DNA of 64,000 nt from the NCBI RefSeq assembly GCF_029893585.1, contig NZ_JARXYX010000007.1, positions 1 through 64,000 of the forward strand. The letters are read 5' to 3'. Below the pieces are notes generated by a model. It saw only the letters and a program-made list of their open reading frames with translations. It was not told the origin of the DNA and searched no databases. The DNA comes from Streptomyces sp. LBL (GTDB taxonomy: Bacteria; Actinomycetota; Actinomycetes; Streptomycetales; Streptomycetaceae). Positions 42,906-50,999 of this stretch are shown here, in pieces. Every line of letters starts with the position of its first letter. Within the stretch, counting starts at the first letter, position 1. The position numbers and the translations under genes were made by a program.

Positions 42906-43862
42906 TCAGCAGGCCGCGCGGAGACGGTTCCTGGGTGCTTCGGATCGGCAGTCGCGGCAGTGGCCGGGTGTGGGGGCGCGGAAGGCTCGTTCGCAGCCGT
43001 CGCAGGTTTGGAAGGGCTGCACGGTTGGTTGTTTCGTGTGCTGGGGGTCGGGGAGTGGGGGTGGGGCGGGGAGGGGTGTTTCGCGGAGGCGGAAGGCGAG
43101 GATGCCTGCGGGGCGGGTCAGGAAGTGGTCGGGGAGTCGCGCGGTGAGCAGTGCGGTGATCTGGGAGGGTGTGACTCCGGCGGTGAGCCATTGGGTGACG
43201 GCCGGTGCCAGGCGTACGGCTTCCTGCTCGGAGAGGAGGAGGCGTGGATCGACGCGGCGGAGCGTGGTGAGTACGGCGACTGCCTGGGGGTCGGCGTCGG
43301 AGAGTGACGCGGGTTTCTGCGGTTGTTCCTGGGTGGGGAGGGACGCTGGCGTCGAGTCATTTGTGGCCGTCGGTGTGGGTGTGGCTTGCTCGGGGGTGGG
43401 CGACTGCCGGGGGCGGGGCGGTTTGGGCGGTTCGGGCGGGCCGTCCTGCTCCTGCTCCGGTTCCGGGTCCGGGTCTGGGTCCGGGTCTGGGTCCCTTTCC
43501 GGTTCCGGGTTGCCGTAGGGGATGTCGTAGAAGAATGTTCGGGTGCGGATCTGTCCGGTGGGCCGGCGTTCGCGGCGGCGTTCGAGGTATCCGGCTTCTT
43601 CGAGTTCTGTGAGGGCGCGGGAGATGAGGATTTCGCCCTCGTCGAAGTGTTTGCACAGGGCGGCGATGGTGATGGGGGTGCCGTCGGGCAGGGAGAGGAT
43701 GTAGACCGCGACGCCGATGGTGACCGCGCTGCCGGGTCGCTGGGCGAGGGCGTTGGAGATCACGGTGAACTCGGCCGTGAGGCGGGTGCGTACGTGGATC
43801 ACGCCGGAGGTCGGTGCTCCGGCGTCGGCGCGCAGGGGCGCGTTAGACTGCGAGTCAGCCAT
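42906..43862 (-). CDS. Winged-helix DNA-binding protein with C-terminal zinc ribbon
   Basis: 318 residues when started at MADSQSNAPLRAD (ATG at 43862); the start is uncertain since the frame is open to 43991. Residues about 20-115 form a winged helix (FTVISNALAQRPGSAVTIGVAVYILSLPDGTPITIAALCKHF, GEILISRALTELEEAGYLERRRERR). Then a Pro/Asp/Glu repeat linker (DPDPDPDPDPEPE), a helical domain (VDPRLLLSEQEAVRLAPAVTQWL...TPSQITALLTARLPDHFL) and a C-terminal four-Cys ribbon (CDGCERAF...GHCRDC). This architecture is common in Streptomyces near XRE/DUF397 loci; no target is known. Confidence 0.8.
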   Translation of the reverse strand: MADSQSNAPLRADAGAPTSGVIHVRTRLTAEFTVISNALAQRPGSAVTIGVAVYILSLPDGTPITIAALCKHFDEGEILISRALTELEEAGYLERRRERRPTGQIRTRTFFYDIPYGNPEPERDPDPDPDPDPEPEQEQDGPPEPPKPPRPRQSPTPEQATPTPTATNDSTPASLPTQEQPQKPASLSDADPQAVAVLTTLRRVDPRLLLSEQEAVRLAPAVTQWLTAGVTPSQITALLTARLPDHFLTRPAGILAFRLRETPLPAPPPLPDPQHTKQPTVQPFQTCDGCERAFRAPTPGHCRDCRSEAPRNRLRAAC

Positions 43863-44144
43863 CGGGAAGGTCAGCTCTTCCTGGTTGGTCAGGCCCTCGT
43901 TCGGGATTGCCGTCCCGGCCGGGGGCCGTATTTGTTTGTGGTTGTCGCGGTGAACGTAACCGTCCGTATCCCGCCCCTGCAAGCCGGTCACTCGGACGGG
44001 TGACGAGGGCTTCCTGGCCGGGGAGGGTGGGTGGGTGGGTAGTTCTTTCCCCCGGTTCTTTAAGGAGGTCCGTGGCCCGCCGGACCCTCGCGGACAAGGG
44101 ACCGGCGAGCCCGGAAGACGGGCACTGGCCGGGACGTGGTCGAC

Positions 44145-44363
44145 TCAGACGCGGTGCTGACCAGCCCTCAACTCGCCTATGAACGCGGCCCAGGAGCCGG
44201 TTTCGAAGCGCAGGGCGGGGCCGTGCGGGGTCTTGCTGTCACGGACGGGGACGGTGCCGGGGAACCCGTCGGCCACCTCCACGCAATTGCCGCCCTCCTG
44301 ATTGCTGTAGCTGCTCTTGCGCCAGGCGACGCCGTTCAGATCGGGACGGGACATTCGCTCCAC
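44145..44363 (-). CDS. DUF397 protein, copy 1
   Basis: 72 residues: the DUF397 signature WRKSSYSNQEGGNCVEVADGF, then VPVRDSKTPHGPALRF and a C-terminal WAAFIGELRAG. DUF397 proteins accompany XRE/DUF5753 regulators in Streptomyces development and are thought to form small regulatory partners. This copy is a near-duplicate of the one at 44452, 307 bases upstream in the direction of transcription. Confidence 0.9.
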   Translation of the reverse strand: MERMSRPDLNGVAWRKSSYSNQEGGNCVEVADGFPGTVPVRDSKTPHGPALRFETGSWAAFIGELRAGQHRV

Positions 44364-44451
44364 GGTTGTAGCCCTCCATCACAGATCGGATCATGTCGAG
44401 CCGGGACGTGACCGGGACCTGACCCCGGCACCCGGCCGGGCCATGGTCGGC

Positions 44452-44679
44452 TCAGACGTGGTGCTGACCAGTCCTCAACTCGCCTATGAACGCGGCCCAG
44501 GAGCCGGTTTCGAAGCGCAGGGTGGGACCGTGCGGGGTCTTGCTGTCACGGACGGGGACGGTGCCGGGGAACCCGTCGGCCACCTCCACGCAGTCGCCCC
44601 CTGCCTGATTGCTGTAGCTGCTCCTGCGCCAGGCGGCGTCGTTCAGATCGGGACGGGATGCTCGTGCCACGGTAGTCAC
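44452..44679 (-). CDS. DUF397 protein, copy 2
   Basis: 75 residues, almost the same as copy 1 (WRRSSYSNQAGGDCVEVADGF; SKTPHGPTLRFETGSWAAF). It overlaps the 3' end of the XRE gene by 134 bases in another frame: the XRE frame runs on through the DUF397 start region. Translational coupling to the regulator is likely. Start GTG (VTTVARASRPDLN). Confidence 0.9.
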   Translation of the reverse strand: MTTVARASRPDLNDAAWRRSSYSNQAGGDCVEVADGFPGTVPVRDSKTPHGPTLRFETGSWAAFIGELRTGQHHV

Positions 44680-45490
44680 CCTCCATCGCGGACCGGATCA
44701 TGTCGAGCGACATGAGCGGGGGCAGGGCTGTCGCCCGCAGCCGATCGTAAATCACCTTGTAACGGCTGACGATGGTCGGTTCTTCGATGAGTTGGCCGTA
44801 GTCCGCGCCCTCTGTGTAGGCCACCTCGGAACCGTCCGGGAGGGTCAGGATCGTCAGCGAACCGCCCATCGCTTCATGCCCGCCCTGGTCGAACGGCAGT
44901 ACCTGCAGGGCGACGTGACGTTCTGTCGCCGCGCCGAGCAGTCGCTCCAACTGCTTCCGCATCACAGGGTGGCCGCCGATCGGACGTCTCAGCACGGCCT
45001 CGTCCAGAACCGCCCACAGTTCAGGCCGGTGATGCGACCCGAGTCGCTCCTGCCGCCCCATTCGGGCGGTGAGCCGCTCCTCCAACTGCTCTTTACCGTC
45101 GAGTAATGCGTCCAGGCTGAGGACCTCCCGCGCATAGCTCTCCGTCTGCAAAAGACCGGGCACCACGTGGGCGGCGTACTGCTGGATGGCCACCGCCCGC
45201 TCCGAGTACTCCATGAACTTCCGTGACCAGTCCGGAAACGTCTCCCGGTACACGTACGGCCACAACTCGACCAGCAGGTTGTCCGCGCCGAGGACCGCGT
45301 CGAGCGCCTGCGCCAGGTCCAGCGTCGGCTTCGCCCCGGAGGTCCGCTCGATCTGTGTGATCCGGGTGCTCACCACGTGGGTCTTCTGGCCGAGTTCGGC
45401 CTGGGTCAGCCCGGCCGCCGTACGGAGCCTGCGCACCCGTGAACCGAACAGCGCGGCCATGGACGTACTGGGGTCAATTGCGTTGGCCAA
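44546..45490 (-). CDS. XRE-family regulator with DUF5753 domain
   Basis: 314 residues from a TTG at 45490 with GGAAG seven bases upstream. Helix-turn-helix: LRTAAGLTQAELGQKTHVVSTRITQIERTSG (about 22-52). The DUF5753 ligand-like domain follows (YVYRETFPDWSRKFMEYSERAVAIQQY, HVVPGLLQTESYAREVL, RMGRQERL). The expected end is near MSLDMIRSAMEG; the last 40 residues (Arg/Gly-rich) come from reading on into the DUF397 gene and may be an accident of a lost stop. Forms with the DUF397 genes and the divergent HATPase the well-known Streptomyces regulatory trio. Confidence 0.9.
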   Translation of the reverse strand: MANAIDPSTSMAALFGSRVRRLRTAAGLTQAELGQKTHVVSTRITQIERTSGAKPTLDLAQALDAVLGADNLLVELWPYVYRETFPDWSRKFMEYSERAVAIQQYAAHVVPGLLQTESYAREVLSLDALLDGKEQLEERLTARMGRQERLGSHHRPELWAVLDEAVLRRPIGGHPVMRKQLERLLGAATERHVALQVLPFDQGGHEAMGGSLTILTLPDGSEVAYTEGADYGQLIEEPTIVSRYKVIYDRLRATALPPLMSLDMIRSAMEGDYRGTSIPSRSERRRLAQEQLQQSGRGRLRGGGRRVPRHRPRP

Positions 45491-45670
45491 GGCGTAACTT
45501 CCGTTCCTTACGAGCCGAAAAGTAATGCTGTGTCACCTTCCGAGCGTAGGGCTGTCCGACGACTCTTGAGTACGGAACGTGACGACTCGCGTACATCGCG
45601 GGGCTTCCCGGGACTCGACAGGCGCTCGAAAAGCGCTCGGCAGGCACTCGACAGCAAGGACGGACACGCT

Positions 45671-46198
45671 GTGCTGACAGGAACGACCACCTATGGCGAA
45701 GAACCCCGAAGGGACGCCCAAGCGCCTGCGCCTGTGCCTGCGCCTGTGACGGAAGTCGTCGTGCTCGACGGTGGAGCCACCGAACGCCCGGCGCTCACAG
45801 CGCAGTTCGCCTCCTCGCCCCGAGGCGCCCAGCTCGCCCGACGCCTCGCCGTGCGGCGCATGGAGGAGTGGGGGTACCCGCCGGAGTCGGACGTGTCGTG
45901 CGCGGTCGCCCTCGTGGTTGGCGAACTCGCCGCGAACGCCGTACAGCACGGCCGCGTACCGGGGCACGACTTCCGTCTCCGGCTCTGCCTCGACGAGGTG
46001 GTGGGACTGGTCCGCATCGAGGTCGCCGACGCCGCCGCCGTGAAACGGCCGCCCGTCGCCCCGCCGTCGTCGTATCCCGACGGCGAGTCGGGCCGCGGCC
46101 TGCTCCTGGTGGACGTCCTGGCCGTGCGCTGGGGTTCGACGACTCGTCATCCCGTGGGCAAGACGGTATGGGCGGAGGTGCCGACGCCGACCGGCTGA
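45671..46198 (+). CDS. HATPase_c_2 ATP-binding protein (anti-sigma/RsbW-like)
   Basis: 175 residues from a GTG at 45671 with AAGGACGG upstream; the frame is open to 45530, but conserved sequence begins later. GHKL ATPase landmarks: ARRLAVRRMEEWGYP, the N box ALVVGELAANAVQHGR, the G1 region RIEVADAA and the G2-like ESGRGLLLVDVLAVRWG. These stand-alone HATPase proteins resemble RsbW/SpoIIAB anti-sigma kinases, but most have no known partner. It is divergent from the XRE/DUF397 genes. Confidence 0.85.
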   Translation: MLTGTTTYGEEPRRDAQAPAPVPAPVTEVVVLDGGATERPALTAQFASSPRGAQLARRLAVRRMEEWGYPPESDVSCAVALVVGELAANAVQHGRVPGHDFRLRLCLDEVVGLVRIEVADAAAVKRPPVAPPSSYPDGESGRGLLLVDVLAVRWGSTTRHPVGKTVWAEVPTPTG

Positions 46199-46207
46199 TG
46201 TCTTATG

Positions 46208-46281
46208 CGGTCGCGGTCCCGGTCCCGGTCGCGGTCCCGGTCCCGGTCGCGGTCCCGGTCGCCGTCGGGGTCTCGGTCTCG
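46208..46281. repeat. GGTCCCGGTCGC microsatellite
   Basis: Alternating GGTCGC and GGTCCC hexamers, about twelve units, with an 18-bp higher-order period (GGTCGCGGTCCCGGTCCC). Directly downstream of the HATPase stop. Confidence 0.9.
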
Positions 46282-46327
46282 GTGAACTGGTTGGTGTCGA
46301 AGAGCTGGTTGATGTGTCCGCCGAGTG

Positions 46328-46447
46328 GCCCACCGCCGGGTGACCGTCACGATGGCCGCCGAAGCGGGCCTGCTCCAGCTCAACGCCTTCGAACCCGTCA
46401 TCGCCTACAGCCTGTTGCGTTCCCTCACCCACATGCGCGCCGCTGGG
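46328..46447 (+). pseudogene. Aspartate ammonia-lyase (aspA) C-terminal fragment
   Basis: About 38 codons read VTVTMAAEAGLLQLNAFEP, then VIAYSLLRSLTHMRAA: the strongly conserved segment before the C-terminus of aspartase/fumarase-class lyases. Nothing upstream matches the rest of the enzyme and the downstream part is cut at the end of the vapC gene, so it is a remnant. Confidence 0.7.
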
Positions 46448-46873
46448 TCACACCTTCTTGACGACGATCGTGTCCGGGAGCAGCTTCTCCAGGTCGTCGA
46501 CGTCCGAGGTGAAGACGGTGACCTGTCCCCTCTGCTGTCGCGCGATGACGGCGAGCACAGCGTCGATCGCGTACTTGTGGCCGTGCAACTTGGCGTCGGC
46601 CAGGAGCCGGCGTGCCTGGCGGGCCTCGTCCTTCCCGATATCGACGACCTGGAGCCGGGACAGTACCCAGTCCCAGCGCTGTTCGGTCGTCCTGTGGTCG
46701 TACGCCTTGACCAGGGTCATCGGGGACGTCACGACCTCGGCCTCACCCTGGGCCGCGAGGTCGAGCCAGGCGATCATCTTCCGGTCGCCGCGCACTGCCA
46801 GGGAGAGGGCTTCACAGTCCAGGACGAAGACGCGGAGTCGCCTCTGCCCGCGCTCACCGGCTCGCTTCTTCAC
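46448..46873 (-). CDS. VapC-type PIN-domain toxin
   Basis: 141 residues. PIN fold with the acidic positions VFVLDCEALSLAV (Asp at about 19, Glu 21), a Glu/Lys-rich middle, and KYAIDAVLAVIARQQRGQVTVFTSDVDDLEKLL (two more Asp). VapC toxins are Mg-dependent RNases that usually cut tRNA or rRNA. The start overlaps the antitoxin stop by four bases (GTGA). The gene ends directly against the aspA fragment. Confidence 0.85.
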   Translation of the reverse strand: MKKRAGERGQRRLRVFVLDCEALSLAVRGDRKMIAWLDLAAQGEAEVVTSPMTLVKAYDHRTTEQRWDWVLSRLQVVDIGKDEARQARRLLADAKLHGHKYAIDAVLAVIARQQRGQVTVFTSDVDDLEKLLPDTIVVKKV

Positions 46874-47148
46874 GCAGCCTCTCCGGCGTTGCGTTTTCCG
46901 GTGGTTCGACGCCGCTCGTGTTCGGTGTCGAGGTCCTCCAGCTCGTCGAGGGCTGCCACACGCTCGTCCTCAGTCACGGGGCCGTGTTCTTCCTGCAGCC
47001 AGTCGACCAGTTCCAGGAGCCGGTCCCGGTCGCGCTTGAAGCGCAGCGCCTCGGCGACGTACGCCGACAGGCCCCGCTCTGCCGCGTCCGCGCGGATCTC
47101 GTCCAGGAGATCCTCGGGGATCGTCACGGTCACCTTCTTCGTCGCCAT
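46870..47148 (-). CDS. VapB-like antitoxin
   Basis: 92 residues from ATG 47148 (MATKKVTVTIPEDLLDEIRAD); an in-frame ATG four codons earlier exists. The N-terminal ribbon-helix-helix (KKVTVTIPEDLLDEIRADAAERGLSAYVAEAL) binds DNA. The C-terminal acidic tail (VTEDERVAALDELEDLDTEHERRR) would wrap the toxin. First gene of the toxin-antitoxin pair. Confidence 0.88.
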   Translation of the reverse strand: MATKKVTVTIPEDLLDEIRADAAERGLSAYVAEALRFKRDRDRLLELVDWLQEEHGPVTEDERVAALDELEDLDTEHERRRTTGKRNAGEAA

Positions 47149-47220
47149 ACAATGGACCATACTCCTGGTATCACACTCCTTACCAGTGGGTCCCGTGACC
47201 GACGCTCGGCGATCAGGCGA

Positions 47221-48117
47221 TCAGGCGACCGTGGCGGGGCGTGGGCTGCCGTGGAAGACCTGGCTGGTGTGCCAGGAGCGGTGGATCGACGCGACGGGGT
47301 GGGCGCCCGGTTGAGGTCCGATGAGCGGACGGCCGGCGAGCGCTATGACGTACTCGCGGGCGGCGGGGCTGTGGCCGACGAAGCGCTGCGAGACCAGGAT
47401 GCGGTGGTTGTCACCGATACCGAGGACGCCCTTGTCGAAGAGCTTGTGGTGCAGTGAGCACAGGCACAGTCCGTTGTCGACGTCGTCCGGGCCGTCGAAC
47501 GCCCACCAGCGCACATGCGCGGCCTCCAAGCCGACGGGTACCGCGCCGATCCGGCCGTCGTAGCCGCAGAAGGCGCACTGGTATTCGTACGCGGTCAGCA
47601 CCGCCTCCCGCATCCGCCGGTCCCGCTGCCGCCTCTCGGGCGCTGCCAGAGCGTCGGTCTCCGCCATTTCCAGTTCGAGGCCCACGGCGGCGCACAGGTC
47701 CTGGTGCAGCGACGGTGGGAAGTGCAGATCCAGCAGCACCCTTGCCATACGGCCCAGCAGCGGCGGTTCCCGCCGGAGCGCAGCCCGAAGGTCCGGGGCC
47801 AGCCGCCCAGTGGCCCGGTTGGCCCGTAGTTCCCGCACCCCGGTGCCTGGGCTGCCGGCGCCGTGCTCGGTCCGCACTTCCCACACCCCGTCGCTGACCA
47901 GATGGTGGAAGGGATAGGCGGGCGTGGTCTCCCGCGCCGGACCGTACTCAGCCAGCAGTTGCTTCAGATCCGCCTCCACCGCGGTGTACGGCAACTCGTC
48001 CGCGGCATCCGCCTGAAAACGGCCCAGCGCGTACAGCAGCAGCAACGGCTTGTGCGGCGCCCGCACCCCACCCCGGCTCCACTGCCTCAGCTTCGCGGCG
48101 CGCTCCAGCCAATCCAT
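47221..48117 (-). CDS. SprMcrA/ScoMcrA-like phosphorothioate-dependent HNH restriction endonuclease
   Basis: 298 residues from the ATG at 48117 (MDWLERAAKLRQWSRGG); the upstream open frame is not homologous. Residues about 1-165 resemble the sulfur-binding domain that recognises phosphorothioate-modified DNA (KPLLLLYALGRFQ, ADLKQLLAEYGP, YPFHHLVSDGVWEV). Residues 178-235 are an HNH nuclease: CAFCG (181-185), LEAAHVRWW with His201, NGLCLCSLHHKLFD. Type IV enzymes of this kind cut near Dnd-modified sites and protect against modified DNA; a host carrying one normally lacks dnd genes. None are seen here. Assigned by architecture. Confidence 0.8.
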   Translation of the reverse strand: MDWLERAAKLRQWSRGGVRAPHKPLLLLYALGRFQADAADELPYTAVEADLKQLLAEYGPARETTPAYPFHHLVSDGVWEVRTEHGAGSPGTGVRELRANRATGRLAPDLRAALRREPPLLGRMARVLLDLHFPPSLHQDLCAAVGLELEMAETDALAAPERRQRDRRMREAVLTAYEYQCAFCGYDGRIGAVPVGLEAAHVRWWAFDGPDDVDNGLCLCSLHHKLFDKGVLGIGDNHRILVSQRFVGHSPAAREYVIALAGRPLIGPQPGAHPVASIHRSWHTSQVFHGSPRPATVA

Positions 48118-48834
48118 GACGGTGATCGTAGTGATGCTTCGCCGTACATCATGCTGTCCGGGCTGCAACTCCTCCTGCGCCTGCGACGGGCGCACCGGCT
48201 TCGCCCAGCGGCCTCCGCCTCGACCTGCCGTACGAGACCTGCGACGCGCGCGGCTTCCAGCCCCTGTGTCCTTGCGATCCATGCCCGCATTTCTTCGGCC
48301 TCGGACACGGCATCCGCACGACGCCGCCCGAACAGCCCGCCCTTCCGAGGAGCCGGCACCGCGGTCGTGCTCGCGGGAGCGGTTGCGTCGGGACCGCGGG
48401 GGCTCCTGCGGCGGGGCCGACGGCGAGGGTGTCGGGGGTGGATCCGGCCGCCGGGACCCATAACTGCCATTCCGCCAATTCCGCTGAATACCCAGGGCTA
48501 ACCTTGCAAAAGCCCTGGGCCGACCGCCATCTGGAAGTAATAAATTGGGAAATTTCGCGAACACTGCGCGGCTCAAGGCAGCTCAAAGGCAGCTCAATGG
48601 AAGATCGAGCGTGGCTGCACGTATGGGCAATCCCGGTTCCGCCCGCTACCAGGCGCCATGGCCGGGCTATGCTTCCGGAAAGGCTGCTGGAAATCACCGA
48701 CCAGCTGGAGAAGAAGGTGTTCGACCAGGTCGCGGACGACCTGCTGAACCTCCGAGGACCACCCCTGGCTACCCGTAACTAGAGCAACCTCTTCTTCATG
48801 TGTTATCAGTAGATTTCGTGAACGGAATGGACAA
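48118..48834. other. Intergenic region with no convincing gene
   Basis: 717 bases. The part from about 48200 to 48470 has a minus-strand frame with helical content (GLFGRRRADAVSEAEEMRAW, ARTQGLEAARVAGLVRQVEAEA) that could be the start of a lost gene, but it has no intact continuation. From about 48480 the base composition turns A/T-richer (AATAAATTGGGAAATTT near 48538), marking the left edge of the lower-GC cluster. The promoter of the P450 gene should lie within 48540-48820. Confidence 0.4.
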
Positions 48835-50049
48835 ATGGGTCTTGGGGCCGGAGTTGTCGACGTCACGTCGCCAGAATTCGAGTCTGATCCGTACCGCCAC
48901 TTTGCGGCGCTGCGAGATGAGCATCCACTGTATTATCACGAGGGGATCGACGCCTACTTTTTGAGCCGTCATGAGGACGTGGTCCGGGCACTGCGTGATC
49001 CGTTGTTCTCCACTGCTGCATATGAAAGTCGCCTGGGCCCGATAATGGGGGCGCCAGTGCTCGATCAGTACGAGGGCGCGGACCTTACCCTCCGGCGGAA
49101 GCTTGCCATCAGGCCCTTCAGCGGCAACGCACTGGACGAACATCGAAAGACCGTTCGGCGTCGAGTCGAGGGTCTCATCGATGAATGGCGCGCGCGTGGC
49201 CACGTCGACCTGGTGCGTGACTTCGCGGGCCAGTTCGCCATCCAGAGCATCCTGGATATTCTGGGGCTACCCGAGAAGGATGCCGAGCAGCTCACCGGTT
49301 GGTATCAGGGCATCCTTGCCTACGCCGTCGCTGTTGAACTCGACGATGAGACAGCCACAGAAGGCGTCTCGTGCGGTAAGCAACTGGCGGAGTACCTCGA
49401 CCCCATTATCGATTCCCGGCGCCGGTCCTCAGGCAGCGACGTCATCTCTGTCCTCGCGTCCGGGGATTTCGCCGAACTGGATTTGACGACCCCCGAGATC
49501 CGCGCTCTGTGCCTCAACATACTCATTGCGGCCGCCGAGCCGGCGGAAAAGGGTGTGGTCCTGCTCATCCATAATCTCATCGACCATCCCGAACAGGCCG
49601 ATCAAATCCGAAGAGATCGCAGTCTGATTCCGCTTGCGATAGCGGAAACTCTCCGGTTTACTCCGCCGGTACATCTCGTCCCCAGGCGCACTACCACCGA
49701 TATTCCGGTAAGTGGCGGAATACTGCCGGGCGAGTCGACCGTCTTCTCCATGATCGCCGCGGCCAATCGCGACCCCAAGGTCTTCCGCCAACCGGATGAG
49801 TTCCGTATCGACAGGACCGAGCTTGGCTCCGACCGGGCTTTCACCGCTGCCGCCCGGCACGTCACCTTCGGGGCGGGACGTCACTTCTGTATCGGGGCCG
49901 GTTATGCGAGGATGACAATTGAAACAGCCGCCAATGCACTCCTCGATGCTATGAGCAATATTCGTTATCTTCCCGGCTTCGAATATGCCGAGCATGGCCT
50001 TTACGCCCGTGGCCCTGCCTCGCTACGTCTGCTGTTCGAGCCGCGATAG
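48835..50049 (+). CDS. Cytochrome P450, first gene of the cyclodipeptide cluster
   Basis: 404 residues, a normal soluble bacterial P450 length; ATG with GGA six bases upstream. ExxR: ETLR (271-274). PERF-like region DEFRIDR. Heme-binding loop FGAGRHFCIG with Cys352. The I-helix reads NILIAAAEPAEKG: the usual AGxxT oxygen-activation Thr is replaced (A-A-A-E-P, residues 232-236), leaving only the acid. Ser/Cys-rich C-terminus absent. Codon use is less GC3-biased than the core genes. It precedes the cyclodipeptide synthase by 166 bases on the same strand and probably tailors the diketopiperazine. Redox partners are not encoded here. Confidence 0.93.
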   Translation: MGLGAGVVDVTSPEFESDPYRHFAALRDEHPLYYHEGIDAYFLSRHEDVVRALRDPLFSTAAYESRLGPIMGAPVLDQYEGADLTLRRKLAIRPFSGNALDEHRKTVRRRVEGLIDEWRARGHVDLVRDFAGQFAIQSILDILGLPEKDAEQLTGWYQGILAYAVAVELDDETATEGVSCGKQLAEYLDPIIDSRRRSSGSDVISVLASGDFAELDLTTPEIRALCLNILIAAAEPAEKGVVLLIHNLIDHPEQADQIRRDRSLIPLAIAETLRFTPPVHLVPRRTTTDIPVSGGILPGESTVFSMIAAANRDPKVFRQPDEFRIDRTELGSDRAFTAAARHVTFGAGRHFCIGAGYARMTIETAANALLDAMSNIRYLPGFEYAEHGLYARGPASLRLLFEPR

Positions 50050-50215
50050 AACGCCCGGGTTTCAAGTGGACGCATTCATGGGAGCAGCGGGCGGAAACGT
50101 TTCGAGTCCTGTTGAGGATTCCGATCGAGTAGACGGCACATACTCCTGAGCGCGCGCAAGCAGCTGCACATAACCAACATGTGTTGTGCCATGAGGACCT
50201 AGGAGGCAGTATTTG

Positions 50216-50998
50216 ATGTCCCACTCTTCCGATGTGAGCTTTGCTCACGTCCCTGGCCTTGCCGATGTCGAGGCCGATGTCGAGGCCGATGTCAAGGCCG
50301 AAGTCGTAGGCGCGACGGCCCCGAAGGTGAAGTGGCTGTTGCCGGAGTGGGAGGACAGCCTGGCGCTCGACCACGGCATCATCGGAGTCAGCCCCTTCAA
50401 CAGCTACTTCAGCCAGGAGCGAATACACCATATAGCTCACTGGGCTTTGGAGACCTTTTCCCACGTAAATTTCGTGCTCCCCGGAGCTGAGGAGGCCTCC
50501 TGCAATCTGATCGCGCGAGGTTGGCCGGAGGGAAAGGCCAGGAGGAAGTGTCGTAACATCGTCGGAAGCCTCCGCAGGAAGGTGATCACTGCTCTTTCCG
50601 CGGTAGGCGTCTCCGATCCGTCGACGATGATTCAGGAATTCTCCGAGCTGGCGGACAATTCGGTGTACCGAAGAATTCGCGATGAGGCGGACATACTGTT
50701 CGCCGGGGACGACTGGTTCCGGAGCTACTGCCTCGAGATCGCCACGGAGACGCTACTTCGCCGTGATCCGAAAACCACTCGAATTACAACCGAGCAGGCC
50801 GCGATCGCCGCACAATATTTCCTTGCCGAAATCCCGGTGCTGGTTGCCGGTAATGAGATCTACGGAAAAGGGACATCCACCGTCTGCTATCACAGAGAGG
50901 TCCCCTTCGTAGCGCTCTACCTCGCCAACCGCCTTCCCTGGCCCGCCACACTATCTCAACGCTTTGCCGTCGTAGAACACTCTCTGGGATGTGATTGA
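50216..50998 (+). CDS. tRNA-dependent cyclodipeptide synthase (NYH subfamily)
   Basis: 260 residues from an ATG at 50216 with a perfect AGGAGG nine bases upstream. Aligning by eye to AlbC gives every key position: nucleophile Ser59 in GVSPFNSYFS (AlbC Ser37), Asn62 (Asn40), Tyr201 and Glu205 in YFLAE (Tyr178, Glu182), Tyr225-His226 in VCYHRE (Tyr202-His203); spacing between them also matches. Asn/Tyr/His at these places defines the NYH group. The enzyme takes two aminoacyl-tRNAs and makes a 2,5-diketopiperazine; which amino acids is not readable with confidence. A basic helix (GKARRKCRNIVGSLRRK) fits tRNA binding. The N-terminus has an extra Asp/Val/Glu/Ala repeat (DVEADVEADVKAE). Overlaps/abuts the methyltransferase gene. 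Confidence 0.93.
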   Translation: MSHSSDVSFAHVPGLADVEADVEADVKAEVVGATAPKVKWLLPEWEDSLALDHGIIGVSPFNSYFSQERIHHIAHWALETFSHVNFVLPGAEEASCNLIARGWPEGKARRKCRNIVGSLRRKVITALSAVGVSDPSTMIQEFSELADNSVYRRIRDEADILFAGDDWFRSYCLEIATETLLRRDPKTTRITTEQAAIAAQYFLAEIPVLVAGNEIYGKGTSTVCYHREVPFVALYLANRLPWPATLSQRFAVVEHSLGCD

Positions 50999-50999
50999 T

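Larger units (their letters stand above)
44139..44711. repeat. Direct duplication of DUF397 gene plus the XRE 3' end
   Basis: Two adjacent units offset by 307 bases (about 44139-44404 and 44446-44711) share long identical runs. The duplicated unit includes the DUF397 gene and a short piece of the XRE gene end (ATGATCCGxTCxGxGATGGAGGG), so copy 1 carries a vestige of the regulator tail upstream. Confidence 0.85.

Noticed and set aside
48087..48470. Minus-strand frame of 127 codons beside the HNH gene
   Set aside because: Only its first 80 codons look protein-like; it then becomes Arg-rich and overlaps the restriction enzyme start. At best a remnant.
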